The position numbers and the translations under genes were made by a program. From NCBI GenBank assembly GCA_902562205.1, contig CACESO010000010.1, positions 1 through 38,636 on the forward strand: 38,636 bases of DNA, in the 5' to 3' direction. This document shows positions 20,884 through 29,584 of this stretch, piece by piece. The stretch is from an uncultured Pelagibacteraceae bacterium. GTDB taxonomy: Bacteria; Pseudomonadota; Alphaproteobacteria; Pelagibacterales; Pelagibacteraceae. Positions within the stretch are counted from its first letter, which is position 1. The number at the start of each line of letters is the position of its first letter. The notes beneath the pieces were generated by a model, which saw only the letters and a program-made list of their open reading frames with translations, was not told the origin of the DNA and made no database searches.

Positions 20884-23800
20884 TTAACTTGCGAAATTAG
20901 AGATTTTATTTGTAATAGGATTTTCAAGTTTGTCGATCATTTCTTTTGGGCAGACTTGAATAAAATTATTAATCTCTGTATCAAAGTTTTCTAATATTTT
21001 TTTTGAAACGTTTGAATTTGTCTCATTTGAATGTTCTTCAACTAATTTTTTTAGAAATTCCTGCCAAAATTTTGTCTCAACACCTTGCCAAATTACACTT
21101 TCAGGATTTACTCTTTTTTCGAATTCTTTTTCTTTATCATAAATAAAAGCCATACCACCTGTCATACCGGCAGCAAAATTATCTCCAGTATTTCCTAAAA
21201 TTACAATATTTCCCCCTGTCATGTATTCACAACCATTTGAGTCACATCCTTCAATTACAGCTGTTGCTCCAGAATTTCTTACAGCAAATCTTTCACCTGC
21301 TTGTCCTGCAGCAAATAATTTTCCTGAAGTTGCTCCATATAAAACTGTATTACCAATAATTGTGTTGTCTTTTGAAATCAAATTACTTTCTTTGCTTAGC
21401 TTAATTACTATTTTACCTCCTGATAATCCTTTCCCAACATAATCATTTGCATCGCCGCTCAAAACTAATTTAAGTCCTTTAATACCAAATGCACCAAAAG
21501 ATTGTCCTGCAGATCCTTCAAAATTCAAAGTTAAGTAGTCATCGTTTAATTTTGCATTATTATATTTCTTATATAATTCATAAGAAATACGTGTGCCTAC
21601 AGCTCTATGAGTATTTTCAATCTGGTAGGATTTTTCAATTTTTTCATTGTTATCGATTGTTTTATTTATCTCTGGCCAAATTTCTTGATCTAAAGTGTCT
21701 GGTACGAAATTTATTATTTGTTTTTCACAATATCTTTTGTTTTTACCAGGATCAGCACGTACAAATAGGGGGTTCAGATCTAAATCATCCAAATTTGGAG
21801 ATCCTTTACTTATCTGTCTTAAGAGATCTGTTCTCCCAATTATTTCATTTAAAGATTTAAATCCAAGTTCAGATAGAATTTCTCTCACCTCTTGAGCTAT
21901 AAAAGAAAATAGGTTAACCACCTTATCAGGCGTTCCGTTAAACTTTTCTCTCAATTTTTCATCTTGTGTGCAAACTCCTACTGGACACGTGTTTGAATGA
22001 CATTGTCTTACCATAATACATCCCATTGCAACCAAAGCAGTTGTTGCTACACCAAATTCTTCTGCACCCATCATTGCAGCAATTACAACATCTCTTCCAG
22101 TTTTTATTCCCCCATCTGTTCTCAGTGTTACAGTATGTCTTAAATTATTCAGCGTTAAAACTTGATTTGCCTCGGTCAATCCCATCTCCCAAGGTATACC
22201 AACATATTTAACACTAGTTTGAGGAGTAGCTCCTGTTCCACCGTTATGCCCAGAAATTAAAATTATATCAGCTTTTGCCTTTGCAACTCCTGCTGCAATC
22301 GTACCAATACCAGAAGATGCAACAAGTTTTACCCCAACACGTGCTTTAGGATTTATCTGTTTTAAATCATAAATTAATTGTGCCAAATCCTCAATTGAGT
22401 AAATGTCATGATGAGGAGGGGGCGATATTAATGTTACCCCTGGAGTAGAATGTCTTAATCTAGCAATTTCTTTTGTAACTTTAAATCCGGGTAACTGTCC
22501 ACCTTCTCCTGGTTTAGCACCTTGTGCAATTTTTATTTCTATCTCGTTACAGTTATTTAAATAATTAATTGTAACTCCAAATCTCGCGGATGCTATTTGT
22601 TTCACTCTTGAATTAGCACTATCCCCGTTAGATTGAATTTGAAATCTTTTTTCATCTTCACCACCTTCTCCACTACAAGATGCTCCTTTAATTCTATTCA
22701 TTCCAATGGCTAGTGTTTCGTGAGCTTCCTTTGATAGTGCCCCATGAGACATGCTTCCACTTCCAAAACGTTTTAAAATATTCTCAACTGGTTCTACTTC
22801 ATCGATGCTGATTGTATTTTTTTTCTTGAAATCGATTAAATCTCTTAAATTTATTGGGGGTAACTCATAAATTCCTTTAGAGTATTTTTTATATAATTCA
22901 TAAGATTTGTTTGTAACTGCCGATTGAAGTAAATGTATTAGTTTACCTTGATATTGGTGTGTCTCACCATTTTTTCTATATCGGTAAATCCCACCTATTG
23001 GCAATACGTTTGTGTCAGATCTAAAAGCCTCCTCATGAATACCTCTTATTTTTTTTTCAATCCCTGTAAGTCCGATACCTGAAATTTTAGATGTAACACC
23101 AGGAAAAAAATCATTAACAATTGTTCTGCTTAATCCTACAGTTTCAAAATTACATCCTCCTCTGTAAGAACTAATTACAGAAATACCCATTTTTGACATT
23201 ATTTTTAAAAGACCTAAGTTTACGGATTTTACATATCTTTCTACACAATCATCATAAATAAACTTTCCAAATAATTTTTTTTCAAATCTCTGGTAGAGAC
23301 TGTCTAATGCTAAATAAGGATTAACTGTTGTAGCTCCAACCCCTATTAGAGTTGCAAAAGAGTGAGTATCTAGCGCTTCACCCGTTTGAGCATTAATTGA
23401 GACATAACCCCTTAACTTTAATTTGATAAGATGGGTATGAACTGCACCAATACATAGAAGCATAGGAATTGGGAACTTATCTTTAGAAACTTCTTTATCA
23501 CTTAAAATAAGTTGCGTTACCCCTTGTCTTACTAAAACTTCTGCCTCTTTTTTTAATCTTTCGAGTGAAGACTCTATATTTTCTTCATTTGTAAAAGTAC
23601 AATCTAAAACGTGATTATTCTTGTCAAAAAAAGAAACAAACTTTTCAAACTGTTTGTTTGAAAGAATTGGACTATTTAGTACGTAAATGTTTTCTTCGGT
23701 AAGGTTATTAAAATCTAAAATATTACCAAGATTTCCAAACCTTGTTTTTAAACTCATAACTTTATTTTCTCTTAATGAGTCGATTGGCGGGTTTGTTACT

Positions 23801-25410
23801 TGGCTAAAATTCTGTCTAAAAAAATGATACAGGGGTCTATACTTGTTAGACAATACTGCTAGAGGTGTATCATCACCCATTGATCCAGTTGCCTCTTTTG
23901 CATCCTCTGCCATTGGGTGAAGTATCAATTCAAGGTCCTCTAGACTGTATCCAAAACAATGTTGAAGTTTTCTTAATTGATCACCTTTAAATAAATTTGT
24001 CTCATTTTTGATTGGGAATTTTTTATCTAAATCAATAATCTGGTTATTAAAATGTTTGTATTCTTTTGCTAAGTAGTTTTTAATCTCTTTGTTCTTAAAT
24101 ATTTTTCCTTTTTCTATCCTTACTCCTAAAATTTCACCAGGGCCTAATCTTCCTTTTGAAACTATCTTTTTTTCATTAAGTTCGATCATTCCAGTTTCTG
24201 ATCCAGCAAAAAGTAAATTATCTTTTGTGATTGTGTATCTCATAGGTCTAAGACCATTTCTGTCTGTTGCAACTATCACCCATTCATTATCTGTGGCAGC
24301 GATAGCTGCAGGACCATCCCATGGTTCCATTGTGCTATTAAGAAAGTTAAATAATTTTTGATGTTCTGCTGGAAGCACTTTACTTTTCTTAGACCAAGCG
24401 TCAGGTATTAACATTAATTTTGCTAAAGGCGCAGGTTGACCAGAAATATTAAGTAATTCAAAAACATTATCTAATGATGCTGAGTCTGAATTTCCGCTTG
24501 GGATCACTGGTTTTAAGTTCTCCATATCCTCAAAAACTGGGCTGAACATTTCTTCCTCATGGACCTTCATCCAATTTACGTTACCTTTTAGGGTATTTAT
24601 TTCTCCATTATGAGCTAGAGCTCTGAATGGTTGTGCCAGATCCCAGCTTGGTGCAGTATTGGTCGAAAATCTCTGATGAAAAATTGCATATCTTGATACA
24701 AATCTTGGATCTTTAAGATCTAAATAAAAATCAGACAAAGACTCAGCAAGGAACATTCCCTTGTAAATGATTGATTTAGAGCTAAACGAACATATATAAA
24801 ATTCATTAAGGTTTTCTTGAAGTATTTTTTTTTCAATCTTTCTTCTAGCTTCATAAAGTTTTATCTCTAGTGACTTACCCTTTTCATTTTTATCATTATA
24901 TTTAAACAAGACTTGTGTAATTTCTGGTCTATTTAAATCTGCCTTTTCTCCAAGGACAGAAGGGTTAACAGGTACCTGTCTCCATCCATAGATGTTAAAA
25001 TTACTTTTTGTTAATTCACTTTCAACAATAGTTCTGCAAGCTTCTTGAGCGCCATAATTATTTCTTGGAAGAAACAACATTCCCACACAAACTTCTGAGT
25101 TATCATGTTTATGACCTGTAGCTTCAATTTTTTCGACAAAAAAATCTGAAGGAATTTCTATATGGATACCAGCACCATCACCTGTTTTTCCATCAGCATC
25201 AATTGCTCCTCGATGCCAAACAGCTTTTAATGCTTCAATTCCATATTCAACAACTTGTCTCGATTTTTTTCCATCTGTGGATGATACCAAACCAACTCCA
25301 CATGCATCATGTTCCATATTTTCGCTGTAAACATGATTTGATTTTAATAATTCTAAGTTTTCTTTCCTTCTTAATTTTTCTAACTTAAGATTTATCTTTT
25401 TCTTACTCAC
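20884..25410 (-). CDS. gltB: Glutamate synthase (NADPH) large subunit
   Basis: 1508 residues, standard length for the GOGAT alpha chain, converting glutamine and 2-oxoglutarate to two glutamates. The glutaminase domain starts at Cys37 in HDACGVG. The preceding 36 residues match the length of the propeptide removed in Azospirillum, so Cys37 should become the N-terminal nucleophile. The start codon is GTG. The FMN/2-oxoglutarate domain contains GEGGEDEKRF and AKPGEGGQLPGFKV, and the 3Fe-4S ligands lie in CIMVRQCHSNTCPVGVC at about 1125-1145. The C-terminal beta-helix has the repeated G-x-x-G turns (GLSGGKIVI, GNTVLYGATSG). It starts 2 bases after gltD. Confidence 0.97.
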   Translation of the reverse strand: MSKKKINLKLEKLRRKENLELLKSNHVYSENMEHDACGVGLVSSTDGKKSRQVVEYGIEALKAVWHRGAIDADGKTGDGAGIHIEIPSDFFVEKIEATGHKHDNSEVCVGMLFLPRNNYGAQEACRTIVESELTKSNFNIYGWRQVPVNPSVLGEKADLNRPEITQVLFKYNDKNEKGKSLEIKLYEARRKIEKKILQENLNEFYICSFSSKSIIYKGMFLAESLSDFYLDLKDPRFVSRYAIFHQRFSTNTAPSWDLAQPFRALAHNGEINTLKGNVNWMKVHEEEMFSPVFEDMENLKPVIPSGNSDSASLDNVFELLNISGQPAPLAKLMLIPDAWSKKSKVLPAEHQKLFNFLNSTMEPWDGPAAIAATDNEWVIVATDRNGLRPMRYTITKDNLLFAGSETGMIELNEKKIVSKGRLGPGEILGVRIEKGKIFKNKEIKNYLAKEYKHFNNQIIDLDKKFPIKNETNLFKGDQLRKLQHCFGYSLEDLELILHPMAEDAKEATGSMGDDTPLAVLSNKYRPLYHFFRQNFSQVTNPPIDSLRENKVMSLKTRFGNLGNILDFNNLTEENIYVLNSPILSNKQFEKFVSFFDKNNHVLDCTFTNEENIESSLERLKKEAEVLVRQGVTQLILSDKEVSKDKFPIPMLLCIGAVHTHLIKLKLRGYVSINAQTGEALDTHSFATLIGVGATTVNPYLALDSLYQRFEKKLFGKFIYDDCVERYVKSVNLGLLKIMSKMGISVISSYRGGCNFETVGLSRTIVNDFFPGVTSKISGIGLTGIEKKIRGIHEEAFRSDTNVLPIGGIYRYRKNGETHQYQGKLIHLLQSAVTNKSYELYKKYSKGIYELPPINLRDLIDFKKKNTISIDEVEPVENILKRFGSGSMSHGALSKEAHETLAIGMNRIKGASCSGEGGEDEKRFQIQSNGDSANSRVKQIASARFGVTINYLNNCNEIEIKIAQGAKPGEGGQLPGFKVTKEIARLRHSTPGVTLISPPPHHDIYSIEDLAQLIYDLKQINPKARVGVKLVASSGIGTIAAGVAKAKADIILISGHNGGTGATPQTSVKYVGIPWEMGLTEANQVLTLNNLRHTVTLRTDGGIKTGRDVVIAAMMGAEEFGVATTALVAMGCIMVRQCHSNTCPVGVCTQDEKLREKFNGTPDKVVNLFSFIAQEVREILSELGFKSLNEIIGRTDLLRQISKGSPNLDDLDLNPLFVRADPGKNKRYCEKQIINFVPDTLDQEIWPEINKTIDNNEKIEKSYQIENTHRAVGTRISYELYKKYNNAKLNDDYLTLNFEGSAGQSFGAFGIKGLKLVLSGDANDYVGKGLSGGKIVIKLSKESNLISKDNTIIGNTVLYGATSGKLFAAGQAGERFAVRNSGATAVIEGCDSNGCEYMTGGNIVILGNTGDNFAAGMTGGMAFIYDKEKEFEKRVNPESVIWQGVETKFWQEFLKKLVEEHSNETNSNVSKKILENFDTEINNFIQVCPKEMIDKLENPITNKISNFAS

Positions 25411-25412
25411 GA

Positions 25413-26852
25413 TTAGGCTACCTTTCTCTTTGAGTCCTTTAAATCTTTCAAATATTTATGAATACTTTCTGCAACATCTCTTCCATCTTTTATAGCCCAA
25501 ACAACCAATGAAGCTCCACGAACTATATCGCCAGCAGCAAATACACCTTTTACACTTGTCTCCATAGTATCAAAATCAATTTTTATTGTACCCCATCTTG
25601 AAACTTGTAATTTGTTTTCACCAAATAAAACTGGTAGATCTTCCGGGTCGAAGCCTAATGATTTAATAACCATGTCAGCTTTCAATTCGAAATCAGAGTT
25701 TTCTTGAATAATAGGTTTTCTTCTTCCACTTTCATCAGGATCTCCAAGTTTAATTTTATCTACAGAAACTTTTTCTATTTTATTTTTACCTAAAAACTTT
25801 TTTGGACTAGATAACCAAACAAATTCAACACCTTCTTCCTCAGCGTTTGCAACTTCTCTTGATGAACCTGGCATGTTTTCTTTATCTCTTCTATACAAAC
25901 ATTTTACTGATTTAGCTTTTTGTCTCACTGCGGTTCTTACACAGTCCATTGCTGTATCACCACCGCCAATTACAATAACATCTTTATCTTTTGCATTTAA
26001 AGATCCATTATCAAAGTTTTCAACATTATCTCCAAGACCCTTTTTATTTGATGCGGTCAAAAATTCCATAGCAGGATAAATGTTATTCAAATCGCTTCCT
26101 TCAATTTCAATTTCTCTTGGTTTATAAACCCCAGTAGAAATTAAAACTGCATCGTGCTTCTCTCTCAATTCGTTTAATGATGCATCTTTTCCAACTTCAA
26201 AATTTAAAACAAACTTAATACCACCATCTTGTAATAGCTTTGTTCTTCTTTCGACAACATGTTTTTCCAATTTAAAATTTGGTATTCCGTATATTAATAA
26301 TCCACCAGCTCTATCATATCTATCGTAAATAGTTATTTGGTAACCTTTTTTTCTAAGCTGCTCGGCACAAGCCATACCTGCGGGTCCAGATCCAATGATT
26401 CCTATACTTTGAGTTAATTCTCTCTCAACTTTGATTGGCTTTACCCAACCCTTGTCCCAAGCATTGTCGGTTATAAATTTCTCAACAGATCCTATCGTTA
26501 CCGTGCCATGACCAGACTGTTCGATAACACAATTCCCTTCACACAATCTATCTTGCGGACAAATTCTTCCGCAGACTTCTGGCATATTATTTGTACTTTG
26601 AGATAAATTGTAAGCCTCTTCTAATCTTCCCTCCGCTGTAAGTTTTAACCAATCTGGAATATTATTACTTAAAGGACAGTGAACTTGGCAAAAAGGAACA
26701 CCGCATTGAGAGCATCTGCTTGATTGTTCTTTCGCACCTTCATGAATGAACTCTTTATATATCTCATTAAAATCTTCTTTTCTGGAATCGGTTTTCCTTT
26801 TAGGTGGGTTCTGTTGACCTATTTCCACAAATTTGAGCATTTTTTCAGACAT
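25413..26852 (-). CDS. gltD: Glutamate synthase (NADPH) small subunit
   Basis: 479 residues, normal length. The N-terminal iron-sulphur part has Cys47, Cys50, Cys55 and Cys59 (CSQCGVPFCQVHC) and Cys94, Cys98, Cys104 and Cys108 (CGRICPQDRLCEGNC). The FAD motif GSGPAG is at 154-159, the NADPH motif VIGGGDTAMD and the RRDKENMPGS block follow, and VFAAGDIVRGASLV closes the FAD site. It supplies electrons from NADPH to GltB in the cytoplasm. It is the first gene of the gltD-gltB-SDR unit. The 178-base gap upstream, shared with uppP, holds a palindrome that may be the control site. Confidence 0.97.
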   Translation of the reverse strand: MSEKMLKFVEIGQQNPPKRKTDSRKEDFNEIYKEFIHEGAKEQSSRCSQCGVPFCQVHCPLSNNIPDWLKLTAEGRLEEAYNLSQSTNNMPEVCGRICPQDRLCEGNCVIEQSGHGTVTIGSVEKFITDNAWDKGWVKPIKVERELTQSIGIIGSGPAGMACAEQLRKKGYQITIYDRYDRAGGLLIYGIPNFKLEKHVVERRTKLLQDGGIKFVLNFEVGKDASLNELREKHDAVLISTGVYKPREIEIEGSDLNNIYPAMEFLTASNKKGLGDNVENFDNGSLNAKDKDVIVIGGGDTAMDCVRTAVRQKAKSVKCLYRRDKENMPGSSREVANAEEEGVEFVWLSSPKKFLGKNKIEKVSVDKIKLGDPDESGRRKPIIQENSDFELKADMVIKSLGFDPEDLPVLFGENKLQVSRWGTIKIDFDTMETSVKGVFAAGDIVRGASLVVWAIKDGRDVAESIHKYLKDLKDSKRKVA

Positions 26853-26961
26853 AGTGTGGTGGCTTATATATTATTAGACTGTTGAATTAAACGAAAAATA
26901 GGACAGTTATTATTACCTATATTTTAAAAAATTCACTGTTTTTGCTAGTTTTTTCCTGTTT

Positions 26962-26978
26962 TGCATACCTCATATGCA
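26962..26978. promoter_or_regulatory. 17-bp palindrome, NtrC-box-like, between gltD and uppP
   Basis: TGCATA and TATGCA are perfect inverted arms separated by 5 bases. The total length, the TGCA ends and the spacing resemble the NtrC-type box (TGCAC-N7-GTGCA). It lies 109 bases before the gltD start and 52 bases before the uppP start. Position before the GOGAT genes makes nitrogen control plausible, but the identity of the binding protein is inferred. No clear sigma54 element was seen. The rest of the 26853-27030 gap is AT-rich without a gene. Confidence 0.4.
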
Positions 26979-27030
26979 TTCATGTTATTGCTTTAATTTA
27001 CCCTTAATTAGTTTAGTTAAATAATTAATA

Positions 27031-27795
27031 ATGGCGGAATTCTTCGAGATTATAATTTTATCAGCAATACAAGGGATATCTGAATTTATTCCTGTCAGTT
27101 CATCTGCTCACTTATACTTAATGTCTGAAGTACAAAATTTTGAGATAAAGTCTCTTTTAACTGATGTTTCTCTTCATCTAGGATCACTATTAGCAATACT
27201 ATTTTATTTTAGAGATGATTTTTTAAAATTATTCAAAGATCAAAAATTACTTAAATTATTAATTTTTGGATCTCTACCTCTAATTATAGTTGGTTTCTTT
27301 GTATTCAAAACCGGATTAATTAATTATTTTAGAAGCATTGAAATAATAGCGTGGACTACAGTAATTTTTGCAATCTTTTTATATATTGCTGATAAATTTT
27401 CTGTAAGAAAAAAAATTGATACAGATTTAAATTTAAGGGCAATACTTGCTATTGGCATTTTTCAAGTGCTTGCATTAATTCCAGGAGTAAGTAGAGCTGG
27501 AATTGTTATTACTGCTGGCAGATTTCTCAACTTTGATCGATACGATTCAGCCAAAATTTCATTTTTTCTCTCTGTGCCAGCAATCGCCGGTGCAAGTTTT
27601 TTAAACTTAAAAGAATTAACTTTTTCAAATATTGAAGTAAATTTTATTGTTTTGCTTGCGGTCATCTGTTCTTTTATTTTCTCATATATCACAATTAAAT
27701 ATTTTTTAATTTTTGTTAAAAAATTTAGTATGAATTTTTTTGTAATTTATAGGGTTTGCTTAGGATTAGTCTTATTTTGGTTTATCTATACTTAA
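27031..27795 (+). CDS. uppP: Undecaprenyl-diphosphatase (BacA/UppP)
   Basis: 254 residues, slightly shorter than E. coli BacA (273), with about seven to eight membrane segments. The conserved site is QGISEFIPVSSSAHL (14-28), which carries the (E/Q)xxxE pair Gln14/Glu18, and PGVSRAGIVIT (151-161) with Arg155. FLSVPAIAGAS also fits. The enzyme removes phosphate from undecaprenyl diphosphate to recycle the lipid carrier for peptidoglycan and surface glycans, which links it to the glycosyltransferases elsewhere in the window. It converges with the DMT transporter gene, with a 24-base overlap of coding ends. Confidence 0.93.
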   Translation: MAEFFEIIILSAIQGISEFIPVSSSAHLYLMSEVQNFEIKSLLTDVSLHLGSLLAILFYFRDDFLKLFKDQKLLKLLIFGSLPLIIVGFFVFKTGLINYFRSIEIIAWTTVIFAIFLYIADKFSVRKKIDTDLNLRAILAIGIFQVLALIPGVSRAGIVITAGRFLNFDRYDSAKISFFLSVPAIAGASFLNLKELTFSNIEVNFIVLLAVICSFIFSYITIKYFLIFVKKFSMNFFVIYRVCLGLVLFWFIYT

Positions 27796-28677
27796 TCGTT
27801 TAAATTCTGGCATCAATTGTGACAACAAAACTCCAGCAAGAATAAATAAACATCCTAAAATATTATCTATGTTTAAAATTTGATTTAATATAATCCAAGC
27901 TGCTATCGTTGCAAAAACACCCTCTAATGAATAAATTATTGCTGCTGGTGCGGGACTAATATTTTTTTGTGCATAAATTTGTAAAACAAAGGCAAATCCA
28001 CCAGATAATACGCCTGCATAAAGAATTTCATATGTCTCGGATAAAATATTTGAAATTGTAAAGGTCTCATAAACTAATCCAATAAAGATTGATAAAATTG
28101 ATACTATTAAAGTTTGAATAAGGCCAACTGTGACTGGTAAATCAAATTTTTCCACTAGTTGTCCGATAAAAATAATATGTAAACTCCAAAATAAAGCACA
28201 TATCAATACTAATATATCTCCTTTTCTAACTGATGCGTCGTAAAAATTTGTTAGCAGATATCCTCCTACTACACACAACAAAACAGATGGCCAAACACTC
28301 CAATGAACTTTTTTTCGATAAAGAATATAAAGAACAAATGGTACTAAAGGTACATAAAAAATTGTAAAGAAAGCTGCATTAGCTACATCAGTATAGAGGA
28401 GTGCGACTTGTTGTAATGCAGAGGCTAAGAATAAAAATATGCCTATAGAGATTGAGAGATATAGAAAATTCTTTCTATCTTTATTAAATTCATTAAAAAA
28501 TTTATTTTTTTCAATTATTAAAAAAAAAGGAACCAGCGCAAGGAAACCAACAAAAAATCTCACTCCATTAAATGTGAAAGGGCCAATTTCATCCATCCCT
28601 GTATCTTGTGCAATAAACGTGGTACCCCAGATTAAACAGCAAACAAACGCGCTTACAAGTGATAGTCTTTTTGACAT
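27772..28677 (-). CDS. DMT-family (EamA) membrane transporter
   Basis: 301 residues, strongly hydrophobic, about ten membrane segments in two EamA repeats. The first repeat opens with CCLIWGTTFIAQDTG and FNGVRFFVGFLALVPFF; the second has GDILVLICALFWSLHIIFIGQ, then SLEGVFATIAAWIILNQ, the usual end signature of EamA proteins. Family members export or import amino acids, nucleotides or other metabolites; the substrate cannot be read from sequence. It starts 8 bases after the aceF stop, so it is likely cotranscribed with the pyruvate dehydrogenase genes. Confidence 0.88.
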   Translation of the reverse strand: MSKRLSLVSAFVCCLIWGTTFIAQDTGMDEIGPFTFNGVRFFVGFLALVPFFLIIEKNKFFNEFNKDRKNFLYLSISIGIFLFLASALQQVALLYTDVANAAFFTIFYVPLVPFVLYILYRKKVHWSVWPSVLLCVVGGYLLTNFYDASVRKGDILVLICALFWSLHIIFIGQLVEKFDLPVTVGLIQTLIVSILSIFIGLVYETFTISNILSETYEILYAGVLSGGFAFVLQIYAQKNISPAPAAIIYSLEGVFATIAAWIILNQILNIDNILGCLFILAGVLLSQLMPEFKRLSIDKPK

Positions 28678-28685
28678 TTAGTTAA

Positions 28686-29582
28686 TTATATTGAGAGGTT
28701 GTAGGCAAAATTTTTACCAAGGTTTTCTTTAATCTCATTACAAAATTTTGCAGCATCTGCTCCGTTAATAATTCTGTGATCATAGGATAGTGACAGCGGA
28801 AGTATAAGTTTGTCACTTTTATCTTTTTGAAATATTTTTCCAATTCCTAATATGGCTACCTCAGGTGGATTTATTATAGGTGTAAAAAATGTTCCACCTA
28901 TCCCACCAAGACTAGTGATAGTTATTGAACCACCTTGAAATTCTTTTTTGTCAATTTTTAAATTTCTACATTTATCACTTACTTCTTTTAATTTTTGCGA
29001 TAAATCAGATATTTTAAATTTATCGGCATCTCTTATTTTAGGAACCATAAGACCGTGTGGAGTATCTACAGCAATACCGATATGAAAATATTTTTTTAAT
29101 ATAATTTGATAATTTTCTTCATCTTTTATTGATGAATTGAATATAGGATATTTCATCATACTTTTTACCAATGCCTTAATTATAAAAGCAAGTGGGGTAA
29201 TTTTCTTTTGCTCACCTGTGTAACCATCCTTTAAATTTTTACGGAAGTTTTCAAGTTCAGTAACATCAGCTTCATCATGATGAGTAACATGTGGAATAGT
29301 TCTCCAAGATTCGGATAACAACGGTGCTGCAAGCCTTTTAACTCTTGGCATTTCAACAATTTCTATTTCGCCAAATTCAGAGTGATCAACTAAGTTTTTT
29401 TTAGGTTCTGGTTTTTGGGTTTCTTTTACCGGTATACTCTTTTTAGAATTTTTTATAAAATTTTTGACATCTTCCTCTGTTATTCTCCCGTTTCTTTCAG
29501 ACCCTTTTAAGTTATATATATCAGCCCCTAATTCACGTGCAAATTTTCTTACTTTTGGAGTAGCGAGTATTCTATTAATCAT
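28686..29582 (-). CDS. aceF: Pyruvate dehydrogenase E2 (dihydrolipoyl acetyltransferase) lacking a lipoyl domain
   Basis: 298 residues, far shorter than usual E2 chains (about 400-630). It begins at once with the peripheral-subunit-binding domain (ATPKVRKFARELGADIYNLKG, about residues 7-27, through GRITEEDVKNFI), then a Lys/Pro linker (about 46-75), then the acetyltransferase domain. The catalytic block SYDHRIINGADAAKF has His269; the fourth residue on is Asn273, where many E2s have Asp, but Asn is also known in Azotobacter E2. There is no lipoyl domain; it is found instead at the start of AceE. The start is 2 bases after the aceE stop. The protein should form the complex core and accept acetyl groups from lipoyl arms carried by E1. 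Confidence 0.93.
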   Translation of the reverse strand: MINRILATPKVRKFARELGADIYNLKGSERNGRITEEDVKNFIKNSKKSIPVKETQKPEPKKNLVDHSEFGEIEIVEMPRVKRLAAPLLSESWRTIPHVTHHDEADVTELENFRKNLKDGYTGEQKKITPLAFIIKALVKSMMKYPIFNSSIKDEENYQIILKKYFHIGIAVDTPHGLMVPKIRDADKFKISDLSQKLKEVSDKCRNLKIDKKEFQGGSITITSLGGIGGTFFTPIINPPEVAILGIGKIFQKDKSDKLILPLSLSYDHRIINGADAAKFCNEIKENLGKNFAYNLSI

Positions 29583-29584
29583 AA

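Noticed and set aside
21489-21860. 123-codon plus-strand open frame
   Set aside because: Antisense to the C-terminal part of gltB, with no domain and no start context.
28765-28785. AceF inactive because the catalytic Asp of HxxxD is Asn (Asn273)
   Set aside because: The same Asn is known in the active Azotobacter E2, so the change does not imply loss of function.
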